62,142 bases of DNA from an uncultured Clostridia bacterium. Lineage in GTDB: Bacteria > Bacillota > Clostridia > Oscillospirales > Ruminococcaceae. The stretch is taken from NCBI GenBank assembly GCA_937907305.1, contig CALERQ010000194.1, forward strand, positions 1 through 62,142, written 5' to 3'. The position numbers and the translations under genes are program-made. Under the pieces are notes generated by a model. The model had not been told where the DNA came from. It saw only the letters and a list, made by a program, of their open reading frames with translations, and ran no database searches. Below are positions 49,657 to 58,150 of this stretch, piece by piece (within the stretch, counting starts at the first letter, position 1; each line of letters begins with the position of its first letter).

Positions 49657-51487
49657 CGGCAAGCTGCAGGAGCTGCTGGGCACCCTGAAGACGGACGGCG
49701 TGGAAGCGCTGGACCAGCTGATGGACGCCTATGAGGAGCGCCGGGCCGAACGGGCGAGCCGTCCAAAAGCGATCCTGCGGTATGTGACCCCCCCGACTGC
49801 CGAACAGCTGGGGCAGATTCGGGACTTTTTGCGGAAGAAGTACGAAAACGAAGAGCTGCCGCTGGAGCTGGTGGAGGATAAAAGCCTGCTGGGCGGTTTC
49901 TGCATCACGGTGGGCAGCGAGGAATACGACTGGAGCATGAAGGGCCGCCTGACCCAGATGAGAAACCGTCTGACCCAGACGCCCCAGATGCTTTCCGATT
50001 CCAGCGAGGTCATTGACCTGCTGCGCACCGAAATAGACGCGGCCGCCTTTGACGGCAAGGACCACGAAGTGGGCGAGATCCTGCGGGTGGGCGACGGTGT
50101 TGCCACCGTTTCCGGCATCCGTCATGCCGCCTACGGCGAGATCGTGCAGTTTGAAAGCGGCGTAAAGGGCATGGTACAGGATATCCGCCGCGAGGAGACC
50201 GGTATCATCCTGCTGGGCAGCGAAAAGGGCCTTTTGGCCGGCGGGCGCGTGGTGCGTACCGAGCGCCGCGCGGGTGTGCCGGTGGGCGAGGCCTTCCTGG
50301 GCCGTGTGGTGGATGCCATGGGCACCCCCATTGACGGCAAGGGCGAGGCGGTGCCGGCCGGTTACCGTCCCATCGAAAATGCCGCCCCCGGCATCAAGGA
50401 CAGAAAGTCCGTCTCGGTCCCGATGGAGACCGGTATTCTGGCCATTGACAGTATGTTCCCCATTGGACGGGGACAGCGTGAGCTGATCATCGGCGACCGG
50501 CAGACCGGCAAGACCTCCATTGCCACCGATACCATCCTGAACCAGAAGGGCAAGGGGGTCATCTGCATCTATGTGGCCATTGGGCAGAAGGCCTCCACCG
50601 TGGCCAAGGTGGTTTCCACCCTGCAAAACCACGGAGCCATGGAGTATTCCATCGTGGTTTCGGCCACAGCCAGCGATCCGGCCTCCCTGCAATACATTGC
50701 CCCCTATGCCGGTACCGCTATGGCGGAGTACTTTATGTACCAGGGACGAGATGTCCTCATCATCTACGATGATCTTTCCAAGCACGCGGTGGCCTATCGT
50801 TCGCTGTCGCTCATTCTGGAGCGCAGCCCCGGCCGTGAGGCCTACCCCGGCGATGTATTCTACCTGCACAGCCGCCTGCTGGAGCGCAGCAGCCGTCTGA
50901 CCCCTGAAATGGGCGGCGGTTCCATTACCGCGCTGCCCATCATCGAAACGCAGGCCGGCGATGTTTCGGCTTATATTCCCACCAATGTTATTTCCATCAC
51001 CGATGGTCAGATCTACCTGGAGACCAATCTCTTTAACGCGGGCCAGCGCCCGGCCGTCAATGTCGGCCTTTCGGTTTCCCGCGTGGGCGGCGCCGCCCAG
51101 ACCAAGGCCATGAAAAAGGCCAGCGGTTCCATCCGCATTGACCTGGCGCAGTACCGCGAGATGGAGGTCTTTACGCAGTTCAGCAGCGACCTGGATGACA
51201 CCACCCGGGAGCAGCTGGCCTACGGCAAGGGCCTGATGGAGGTGCTGAAGCAGCCGCTGTACCGTCCGCTTTCCATGGCGGAGCAGGTCATCACCCTGGT
51301 GGTGGCTACGGCCAAGGGCTTCCTGGAGGTGCCGCTGGCGAAGATCAAGGATTACCAGATGGGACTTCTGGACTACATCCGGGAGAACCATGGGGAGATC
51401 GTGACCGAGCTGGAGGAGACCAAGGCCCTGACCGACGAGCTGCGGCAGGCGATCCTGACGGCGGCCGCCGAATACAAGGGCAGGTGA
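49637..51487 (+). CDS. atpA: ATP synthase delta(C-terminal domain)-alpha fusion protein
   Basis: 616 residues, about 110 more than a usual alpha. Residues 1-45 look like the last helix of the delta N-terminal domain; 45-115 match the delta C-terminal domain (YVTPPTAEQLGQIRDFL, VEDKSLLGGFCITVGSEEYD, SMKGRLTQMRNRL). From about 120 a normal alpha begins (SSEVIDLLRTEIDAA, VGEILRVGDGVATVSGI) and runs with Walker A GDRQTGKTS (286-294) and the C-terminal helical domain. No other delta gene lies between b and gamma. The delta part would bind subunit b, and the covalent link would replace the delta-alpha contact. ATG 49637 is preferred over GTG 49628; both keep the fusion. Confidence 0.95.
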   Translation: MAARSSDGKLQELLGTLKTDGVEALDQLMDAYEERRAERASRPKAILRYVTPPTAEQLGQIRDFLRKKYENEELPLELVEDKSLLGGFCITVGSEEYDWSMKGRLTQMRNRLTQTPQMLSDSSEVIDLLRTEIDAAAFDGKDHEVGEILRVGDGVATVSGIRHAAYGEIVQFESGVKGMVQDIRREETGIILLGSEKGLLAGGRVVRTERRAGVPVGEAFLGRVVDAMGTPIDGKGEAVPAGYRPIENAAPGIKDRKSVSVPMETGILAIDSMFPIGRGQRELIIGDRQTGKTSIATDTILNQKGKGVICIYVAIGQKASTVAKVVSTLQNHGAMEYSIVVSATASDPASLQYIAPYAGTAMAEYFMYQGRDVLIIYDDLSKHAVAYRSLSLILERSPGREAYPGDVFYLHSRLLERSSRLTPEMGGGSITALPIIETQAGDVSAYIPTNVISITDGQIYLETNLFNAGQRPAVNVGLSVSRVGGAAQTKAMKKASGSIRIDLAQYREMEVFTQFSSDLDDTTREQLAYGKGLMEVLKQPLYRPLSMAEQVITLVVATAKGFLEVPLAKIKDYQMGLLDYIRENHGEIVTELEETKALTDELRQAILTAAAEYKGR

Positions 51488-51491
51488 CGGT

Positions 51492-52382
51492 ATGGCAAGC
51501 GCAAGAGATATCCAAAGCCGCATAAAAAGCGTGCAGGATACCATGAAGATCACCAATGCCATGTACCTGATCTCCTCCACCAAGGTGAAAAAGGCCCGCC
51601 GGGCCCTGACCGACGCGCTGCCGCACTTTGAGCAGTCGGAGGAGCTGATCGCGGAGATCCTGCGGGATCTGCCGGAGCTGGAGGACCGCTATTTTGGCAC
51701 CGGGGAGCCGATCCTCGGCGGCAAGAAGGGGTATCTGGTCATCAGCGGCGATAAGGGACTGGCAGGCGCCTATAACCACAACATTGTAAAATTTGCCGAG
51801 GGCGTGCTGCAGAAGGAAACGGACCCTGCCGTATTTGTGGTGGGGCAGCTGGGCGCCCTGGCACTGCAAAAATCGGGCTACGCGGTGGACCGGAGCTTTG
51901 CCGGGACGGCGCAGCAGCCCAGTGTGGAGCACTCCAGAAGGATAGCGGGCACCCTGTGCCAGAAATTTATGAGCGGGGAGCTGAGTGAGGTGTATGTCAT
52001 TTACACCCGCATGGAGGAGCATGGCGAGGAAGCCACCCCCCGGCTGCAAAAGCTGCTGCCCCTTTCGGCGGAGGCTTTCCGGCCCGGAGAGGATAAGCCC
52101 CAAAAGCCGCAGCAGGTGAACTATCTGCCGGACGCGGCGGCGGTGCTGGGTTCCATTGCCCCCAACTATGTGACAGGGTACCTGTTCGGGGCGCTGGTGG
52201 AGGCCTTTTGCAGTGAAGAAAACGCCAGAATGCTGGCAATGAAATCCGCGACGGATAGTGCCGCCGATATGCTGCGGGAGCTTTCCGTCATCTATAACAG
52301 TGTGCGGCAGGCCGCCATTACCCAGCAGATCGTAGAGGTAGCGGGCGGCGCCAAAGCACAGAAAAGGAAGAAAACATCATGA
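51492..52382 (+). CDS. atpG: ATP synthase F1 subunit gamma
   Basis: 296 residues: N- and C-terminal helices that form the rotating shaft (ARDIQSRIKSVQDTMKITNAM; ENARMLAMKSATDSAADML) and the Rossmann-like middle (YLVISGDKGLAGAYNHNI). Starts four bases after the alpha stop. A basic tail KAQKRKKTS extends past the usual end. Confidence 0.96.
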   Translation: MASARDIQSRIKSVQDTMKITNAMYLISSTKVKKARRALTDALPHFEQSEELIAEILRDLPELEDRYFGTGEPILGGKKGYLVISGDKGLAGAYNHNIVKFAEGVLQKETDPAVFVVGQLGALALQKSGYAVDRSFAGTAQQPSVEHSRRIAGTLCQKFMSGELSEVYVIYTRMEEHGEEATPRLQKLLPLSAEAFRPGEDKPQKPQQVNYLPDAAAVLGSIAPNYVTGYLFGALVEAFCSEENARMLAMKSATDSAADMLRELSVIYNSVRQAAITQQIVEVAGGAKAQKRKKTS

Positions 52383-53767
52383 TGAAAGGGATTATTACAG
52401 AGGTGCAGGGGCCTGTGGTGGATGTCTTGTTCCCCGAGGGCCAGCTGCCCTTCATCAAAGATGCGCTGACGGTGCAGAACGGTGAGCAGAAGTGTGTGAT
52501 GGAGGTGGCCCAGCATATGGGCGGCAACATCGTGCGCTGCATTATGCTTTCCCCCAGTGAGGGACTGTGCCGGGACATGGAGGTCACCGCCGAAGGCGGC
52601 GGCATCCAGGTGCCGGTGGGCGACCGTACCCTGGGCCGGCTCTTTAATGTGACCGGTGATGTAATAGATGGCGGCGAGCCGCTGCCGGAAGGGGAGAAGT
52701 GGTGCATCCACCGCGACCCGCCCGGCTTTGCCGACCAGAGCCCCGTGGTGGAGATCCTGGAGACCGGCATCAAGGTCATTGACCTGCTGGCCCCCTACGC
52801 CAAGGGCGGTAAGATCGGCCTGTTCGGCGGCGCGGGCGTGGGCAAAACGGTGCTCATCCAGGAGCTGATCACCAATGTAGCCACCGAGCACGGCGGCTAT
52901 TCCATCTTTACCGGCGTGGGAGAGCGCTCCCGCGAGGGCAACGACCTGTGGACCGAGATGGGCGAAAGCGGGGTGCTGAAAAAGACGGCGCTGGTCTTTG
53001 GCCAGATGAACGAGCCGCCCGGGGCCAGAATGAGAGTGGGCCTGACCGGACTGACCATGGCGGAGTACTTCCGCGATGTGGAGCACCAGGATGTGCTGCT
53101 GTTCATTGATAACATCTTCCGCTTTGTGCAGGCGGGCAGCGAGGTTTCCGCCCTGCTGGGACGGATGCCCAGTGCCGTGGGCTACCAGCCCACCCTGGCC
53201 ACCGAGCTGGGCGAATTGCAGGAGCGGATCGCCTCTACCAACAATGGGTCCATTACCTCCGTGCAGGCGGTGTATGTGCCGGCCGATGACCTGACCGACC
53301 CCGCCCCCGCGACGACCTTTGCCCACCTGGATGCGACTACCGTGCTTTCCCGTAAGATCGTGGAGCAGGGCATTTACCCGGCGGTAGACCCGCTGGAATC
53401 CACCTCCCGGATATTGGAGGCAGACATTGTGGGGCAGGAGCACTATGAAACGGCGAGAGCCGTGCAGAAGATCCTGCAGAAGTACAAGGAATTGCAGGAT
53501 ATCATCGCGATACTGGGTATGGAGGAGCTTTCCGACGAGGATAAGGTGACCATCTACCGGGCGAGAAAGATCCAGAAGTTCCTTTCGCAGCCCTTCCATG
53601 TGGCGGAAAACTTTACCGGTGTGCCGGGCAAGTATGTCCCCGTGAAGGATACCATCCGTTCCTTTAAGGCTATCATCGACGGCGAGATGGACGAATACCC
53701 CGAGTGGGCGTTCTTCAATGTCGGCACCATCGAGGATGTCATAGAAAAGGCCAAGCAAGGCGTGTAA
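52379..53767 (+). CDS. atpD: ATP synthase F1 subunit beta
   Basis: 462 residues. Catalytic Walker A GGAGVGKTV, the catalytic Glu in GERSREG, Walker B VLLFIDNIFRF and the DELSEED-like MEELSDEDK are present. Starts within the gamma stop region (ATGATG). Confidence 0.98.
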   Translation: MMKGIITEVQGPVVDVLFPEGQLPFIKDALTVQNGEQKCVMEVAQHMGGNIVRCIMLSPSEGLCRDMEVTAEGGGIQVPVGDRTLGRLFNVTGDVIDGGEPLPEGEKWCIHRDPPGFADQSPVVEILETGIKVIDLLAPYAKGGKIGLFGGAGVGKTVLIQELITNVATEHGGYSIFTGVGERSREGNDLWTEMGESGVLKKTALVFGQMNEPPGARMRVGLTGLTMAEYFRDVEHQDVLLFIDNIFRFVQAGSEVSALLGRMPSAVGYQPTLATELGELQERIASTNNGSITSVQAVYVPADDLTDPAPATTFAHLDATTVLSRKIVEQGIYPAVDPLESTSRILEADIVGQEHYETARAVQKILQKYKELQDIIAILGMEELSDEDKVTIYRARKIQKFLSQPFHVAENFTGVPGKYVPVKDTIRSFKAIIDGEMDEYPEWAFFNVGTIEDVIEKAKQGV

Positions 53768-53791
53768 CGACCGGAAAGGAGAGGTGCCAAA

Positions 53792-54202
53792 ATGGAGACC
53801 TTTACCCTGAAGGTGATCGGGTTTTCCCGTGTTTTTTACGAAGGGGAGGCGGTGCAGGTCCAGCTGCCGATCCAGGATGGCTCGATGGGCATTATGGCGC
53901 ACCATGAGGCCGCGGTCATCGGCATTGTGCCGGGGATGATGCGGCTGCAAACGCCGGACGGCGAGTGGCAATCCGCTGTGGTGGATGCGGGCTTTGCCCG
54001 GGTGGGCGAGAATACCGTATCGGTGATGGTGGAAGAGGTGCTGCGGCCTGAGGAGATCGACGAGGAGCGCGAGCGCCGGGCGCTGGCTGAGGCGCAGGAG
54101 GAGCTGCGCCAGAAGCACAGTGTGCTGGAATGCCAAAACGCCGAGATGACCATTCTGCGGAGCCTGGCCAGGCTGCACGCCAAGGGGATTTATCTTTCGT
54201 AA
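53792..54202 (+). CDS. atpC: ATP synthase F1 subunit epsilon
   Basis: 136 residues: N-terminal beta sandwich (FYEGEAVQVQLPIQDGSMGIMAHHEA) and two C-terminal helices (RPEEIDEERERRALAEAQEELRQKH) that can regulate ATP hydrolysis. Last gene of the operon; AAAGGAGAGG precedes the ATG. Confidence 0.96.
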   Translation: METFTLKVIGFSRVFYEGEAVQVQLPIQDGSMGIMAHHEAAVIGIVPGMMRLQTPDGEWQSAVVDAGFARVGENTVSVMVEEVLRPEEIDEERERRALAEAQEELRQKHSVLECQNAEMTILRSLARLHAKGIYLS

Positions 54203-54224
54203 TATTGATTTTAAGTGACGAAAA

Positions 54225-54256
54225 GGGAGCTGCCTGCTGGAAAGCGGGCGGCTCCC
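54225..54256 (+). terminator. Hairpin at the end of the ATP synthase operon
   Basis: GGGAGCTGCCTGC (54225-54237) pairs with GCGGGCGGCTCCC (54244-54256) with two G-T wobbles. There is no T-run, so termination may be partial. Confidence 0.55.
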
Positions 54257-54296
54257 GTGCTATACTGGGGGAAGAAGAAAAGCCTGCGAAGGAGGG

Positions 54297-54384
54297 GCGG
54301 CGGAGCCGCCGGCCCCTACGGGGCCGGTGACCCGCGCGCCCGCAGGGCGCGCGGGGGCGGGGCGGAGCCCCGCAGCTCCGCCGC
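54297..54384. repeat. Cloverleaf palindromic element, copy C
   Basis: Outer stem GCGGCGGAGC (54297-54306) with GCTCCGCCGC (54375-54384). Inside: CGCCGGCCCC-TAC-GGGGCCGGTG (54307-54329), CCCGCGCGCCC-GCA-GGGCGCGCGGG (54331-54355), GCGGGGC-GGA-GCCCCGC (54357-54373). One unpaired base lies between arms. It sits in the leader of rlmA. Confidence 0.85.
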
Positions 54385-54424
54385 AGATGCGGGCCCCGCA
54401 GGAAGTGGAGAAGGAGAAAAAGCG

Positions 54425-55252
54425 ATGAGTATATTCTGCTGCCCAAACTGTCAAAAGCCGCTGCGCCGGGAAGAGCACCGGCTGGTGTGCCAGGCGGGGC
54501 ATAGCTTTGATGTGGCGAGGAGCGGGTATGTGAACCTGCTGCTGAGCCAGCAGACCGGCCAGAAGCACCATGGGGATGACAAGCGGATGGTGAAGGCGAG
54601 AAGTGCTTTCCTGGAGCGGGGGTACTACGACCCGATGCGGCAGGCGCTGATAAAGCAGGGCCTGGCGGCGGCAAAGCAGGGCATGACAGTGCTGGATGCT
54701 GGCTGTGGGGAGGGCTACTATACCGCGGAGCTGGCCAAAACGCTGCGGGAGCAGGGATACCGGCCGGAGGTGGCGGGAATCGATATCTCCAAGGCGGCGC
54801 TGCAGGAGGCGGCCAAGCGGGACGGAGAGAGCGAATACGCGGTGGCAAGCTGTTTTCATCTGCCGGTGGCGGGGGGAAGCGTGGACCTGCTGCTTTCGGT
54901 CTTTGCGCCGTACTGTGGGGAGGAGTTCCTGCGGGTGCTGAGGACGGGCGGGCAGTTTATCATGGTCATCCCATTGGAAAATCACCTGTACGGGCTGAAG
55001 GAGGCTATCTACGAAAAACCATACCGCAACGAAGTGAAGCCGTATAAGCTGACAGGTTTCCGGCTGGTGGAGTGCCGGGAGCTGCGGTATGAGATGACGG
55101 TGCGGGGGCAGGAGATCGAAGATCTCTTTATGATGACGCCGTATTACTACAAGACAGGGGCGGCGGACCAGCAAAAGCTGCTGGCGAAAACGGAGCTGAC
55201 GACGCCGGTGGAATTTGCAGTGCTGAGATACGAAAAGGAATATAACGCTTAA
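54425..55252 (+). CDS. rlmA: 23S rRNA (guanine-N1)-methyltransferase RlmA-type
   Basis: 275 residues: N-terminal zinc finger (CCPNCQKPL, LVCQAGHSFD), a linker with GYVNLLLSQQTGQKHHGDDKRMVKAR typical of RlmA, then a SAM-binding domain (VLDAGCGEGYYT, AGIDISKAAL, LLSVFAPYCGEEFLRVL). It methylates G745/748 of 23S rRNA. ATG 54425 after GGAGAAGGAG. Confidence 0.93.
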   Translation: MSIFCCPNCQKPLRREEHRLVCQAGHSFDVARSGYVNLLLSQQTGQKHHGDDKRMVKARSAFLERGYYDPMRQALIKQGLAAAKQGMTVLDAGCGEGYYTAELAKTLREQGYRPEVAGIDISKAALQEAAKRDGESEYAVASCFHLPVAGGSVDLLLSVFAPYCGEEFLRVLRTGGQFIMVIPLENHLYGLKEAIYEKPYRNEVKPYKLTGFRLVECRELRYEMTVRGQEIEDLFMMTPYYYKTGAADQQKLLAKTELTTPVEFAVLRYEKEYNA

Positions 55253-55325
55253 TTACTACAAATAGTATAATTTGAGACAAAAAGGTAGGGCAACTCTTTG
55301 ATGCAGGTGCGTGGGGAGCGGAAGG

Positions 55326-55411
55326 CGGCCCGCAGGGCAATTCGTCCGCAGGACGAATTCGGCGGCCGGAGGCCGCCTGCGGCGCCGGAACGGCGCCGGC
55401 CCTGCGGGCCG
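55326..55411. repeat. Cloverleaf palindromic element, copy D
   Basis: Outer stem CGGCCCGCAGGGC (55326-55338) with GCCCTGCGGGCCG (55399-55411). Inside: AATTCGTCC-GCA-GGACGAATT (55339-55359), GGCGGCC-GGA-GGCCGCC (55361-55377), CGGCGCCG-GAA-CGGCGCCG (55380-55398). The outer arm shares CCGCAGGGC with copy A. Confidence 0.85.
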
Positions 55412-55487
55412 TATCCCGGATGCTGCAGGGACTGGCGGAGGGGAAAATGTCATGGCAGAAACCTGCCGATACAGGTAAATCAAAGCA

Positions 55488-55537
55488 AAAAATCATTCCC
55501 GGTAGGTGCTGCATGATACACCCGCCGGGAATGATTT
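55488..55537 (-). terminator. Terminator of the liv operon
   Basis: AATCATTCCCGG (55491-55502) pairs with CCGGGAATGATT (55525-55536); on the minus strand it runs into TTTTTTGC. Confidence 0.75.
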
Positions 55538-55563
55538 GTATAAAAAGGAGTAAGGATGGTAAA

Positions 55564-56274
55564 TTAACCGCCGAGGTAGGCCTTCTGTACCTGGTCGCTG
55601 GCCATCAGCTCAGCACCAGTGCCGGAAAGGACGATGCGGCCGGTTTCCAGGACATAGGCCCGGTCGGCGACCTCCAGGGCGGCCTGGGCGTTCTGTTCGA
55701 CCAGGAGGATGGTGGTGCCGGAAGCGTGCAGTTCCCGGATGATTCCGAAAATCTGCTCCACCAGGATGGGGGCCAGACCCATGGAGGGTTCATCCAGCAT
55801 CAGCAGCTTGGGGTGGCTCATCAGGGCGCGGCCCATGGCCAGCATCTGCTGTTCACCGCCGGAAAGAGTACCGGCGATTTGCTTACGGCGCTCCAGCAGG
55901 CGGGGGAAGCGCTGATAAACGCTTTCCAGGTCCGCCTCGATACCGGAGGAGGGTTGGGAAAAGGCACCCATCTCCAGGTTTTCCTGCACCGTCATCTGCA
56001 AAAAGACATGGCGGCCTTCCGGGACCTGGGCCAGGCCCATGCCTACCAGCTTGTGGGCGGGAACGCCGCGCAGATCTTTCCCGTGGAAGAGGATGGAGCC
56101 GGAGCGGGGATGCAGAAGTCCTGAAACGGTATTCAGGATAGTGGATTTACCGGCACCGTTGGCGCCGATGAGGGTGACGACCTCGCCCTCGTGGACCTCG
56201 AAGGAAACGCCCTTAACGGCGTGGATGCTGCCATAATAGACATGGAGATCACTGACTTTCAGCATTTCACTCAT
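55564..56274 (-). CDS. livF: Branched-chain amino acid ABC transporter ATPase LivF
   Basis: 236 residues. Walker A GANGAGKST, signature LSGGEQQM, Walker B LLMLDEPSMGLAP and the H-loop region LLVEQNAQAAL (Q-type, as usual in LivF). Last of five genes livK-H-M-G-F. Confidence 0.95.
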   Translation of the reverse strand: MSEMLKVSDLHVYYGSIHAVKGVSFEVHEGEVVTLIGANGAGKSTILNTVSGLLHPRSGSILFHGKDLRGVPAHKLVGMGLAQVPEGRHVFLQMTVQENLEMGAFSQPSSGIEADLESVYQRFPRLLERRKQIAGTLSGGEQQMLAMGRALMSHPKLLMLDEPSMGLAPILVEQIFGIIRELHASGTTILLVEQNAQAALEVADRAYVLETGRIVLSGTGAELMASDQVQKAYLGG

Positions 56275-56277
56275 GGG

Positions 56278-57132
56278 TTACGCCTCCTTTTTACGGCCCA
56301 GGTAGGCCTCGATGACCTTGGGATCGGATTGGATATCCTCTGGGGAGCCCTTGGCGATGATGCGGCCGAAGCTGAGCACGGCGATGCCCTCGCAGATATT
56401 CATAACAAGGCTCATATCGTGCTCGATGAGGAGCACGGCGATTTTGAAGGTATCGCGGATGGTGCGGATATTTTCCATCAGTTCGGCTGTTTCGGAGGGG
56501 TTCATGCCCGCGGCGGGTTCATCCAGCAGCAGCAGGCAGGGGTTGGTGGCCAGGGCACGCAGGATCTCCAGCCGGCGCTGGGCACCGTAGGGCAGACTGC
56601 CCGCCTTAGCGTTCGCGAACTGCTCCATGTGGAAGATGGAGAGCAGCTCCATGGCGCGCTCGTGGGCGATGCGCTCGCCCTTCCAGTAGGAGGGCAGGCG
56701 GAAGATGCCGCTGGCCATATTGTACTTGATCTGACTGCTCATGGCGACGGTGATGTTTTCCTCCACCGTCAGCTCCGAAAACAGGCGGATATTCTGGAAG
56801 GTACGGGCGATGCCGGCGCGGTTGACCTGCGCGGTGGTCATGCCGTGGATATCTTTGCCGTCCAGCAGGATGGTACCATGGGTGGGCTGATAGACCTTGG
56901 TGAGCAGATTGAAGATGGTGGTCTTGCCGGCGCCGTTAGGGCCGATGAGCCCGGCGATCTCGGTGCGGCCGATGGTGATATCAAAGTTATCCACGGCCTT
57001 GAGGCCGCCAAAGGTCACGCCCAGATCGATGCACTCCAGGATGGGGCTGACGGAGGCGTCACGCTCCGGCAGGAGGGCAACGCTGCGGTTGACCGGGACC
57101 AGCTTGGTTTTATTGTGGGTCTTGACAGACAT
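56278..57132 (-). CDS. livG: Branched-chain amino acid ABC transporter ATPase LivG
   Basis: 284 residues. Walker A GPNGAGKTT, signature LPYGAQRRLE, Walker B LLLLDEPAAGMNP and LLIEHDMSLVM. An N-terminal extension of about 28 residues (MSVKTHNKTKLVPVNRSVALLP) precedes the core. Its start directly abuts the livM stop. Confidence 0.95.
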   Translation of the reverse strand: MSVKTHNKTKLVPVNRSVALLPERDASVSPILECIDLGVTFGGLKAVDNFDITIGRTEIAGLIGPNGAGKTTIFNLLTKVYQPTHGTILLDGKDIHGMTTAQVNRAGIARTFQNIRLFSELTVEENITVAMSSQIKYNMASGIFRLPSYWKGERIAHERAMELLSIFHMEQFANAKAGSLPYGAQRRLEILRALATNPCLLLLDEPAAGMNPSETAELMENIRTIRDTFKIAVLLIEHDMSLVMNICEGIAVLSFGRIIAKGSPEDIQSDPKVIEAYLGRKKEA

Positions 57133-58146
57133 TTAAGCGCCCTCCTTCTGCAGAGATTTGGCCTTTTTCTTTTTGGCGCGGCGCAGCAGCTCGGCCGGGG
57201 AGATGCGGTGGAAAAATTCCTTCATGGTAGGATTATTGGTGGCCAGCATGACGATGATGAGCACGATGGCGTAGAGAAGCATCCGATAATCGGCAAACTC
57301 ACGCATGGCCTCCGGCAGGGCGGTAAGCACAATGGCGGCGATGATGGAGCCGGGGATGCTGCCCATGCCGCCCAGTACCACGATGACCAGGATCTCGATG
57401 GACATATTGTAATCGAAGGTGGCGGCCTTGACATTGGCGAAGAAGTGGCCGTACAGTACACCGGCTGCCCCCGCAAAGAAAGCGGCCAGCATGAATACCG
57501 TGAGCTTGTAGCGGGTGACATCAATGCCGACCGATTCCGCGGCGATGCGGTTATCCCGGATGGCCATGATGGCCCGGCCCTGCTTGGAACGCTTGAGATT
57601 CATCATCACAAGGACGGTGAGCAGCACCAGGATAACAGCGTAGGGCAGGAGCTTTTTGGCATTGGAATAGATGGGGTTGGTATTGAGGCCCAGAGCGCCG
57701 CCGGTAAAATCAAGATTGGTGATGATGTTCTTGATGATCTCGCCGCAGGCCAGGGTGACGATAGCGAGATAGTCGCCCTTGAGCCGCAGAGCGGGCAGAC
57801 CGACCGCGAGGCCGAAGAGCGCCGCCACCAGGCCGCCGACGACCATGGAAAGGGGCAGGCGGACCGCCATGGGCAGGACATCCACCAGGGCGATGGACAA
57901 AAGGCAGCCGGAGAAAAGACCAACCGACATGAACCCGGCGTGGCCCAGGGACAGCTCTCCCAAAAGGCCGACAACGAGATTGAGCGAGACCGCCAGCACG
58001 ATGTAGACCGAAATGGGGATGATCATATTGGAGAACTGGCGGGTGAGGCTGCCGCCGTACAGCAGGTAGGCGACCACAGCGTAAACCGCTGCGACCAGGA
58101 TGAAGGTCAGAAGATCGCCGGAAAATTTGATTTTTTTCTGTTTCAT
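57133..58146 (-). CDS. livM: Branched-chain amino acid ABC transporter permease LivM
   Basis: 337 residues, eight to ten membrane helices. LSLGHAGFMSVGLFSG, LRLKGDYLAIVTLACGEII and VVLGGMGSIPGSIIAA are characteristic. I chose ATG 58146 after GAAGGTG; an in-frame GTG at 58164 would overlap livH. The Lys-rich C-terminus (RRAKKKKAKS) is cytoplasmic. Confidence 0.94.
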   Translation of the reverse strand: MKQKKIKFSGDLLTFILVAAVYAVVAYLLYGGSLTRQFSNMIIPISVYIVLAVSLNLVVGLLGELSLGHAGFMSVGLFSGCLLSIALVDVLPMAVRLPLSMVVGGLVAALFGLAVGLPALRLKGDYLAIVTLACGEIIKNIITNLDFTGGALGLNTNPIYSNAKKLLPYAVILVLLTVLVMMNLKRSKQGRAIMAIRDNRIAAESVGIDVTRYKLTVFMLAAFFAGAAGVLYGHFFANVKAATFDYNMSIEILVIVVLGGMGSIPGSIIAAIVLTALPEAMREFADYRMLLYAIVLIIVMLATNNPTMKEFFHRISPAELLRRAKKKKAKSLQKEGA

Positions 58147-58150
58147 CTTC

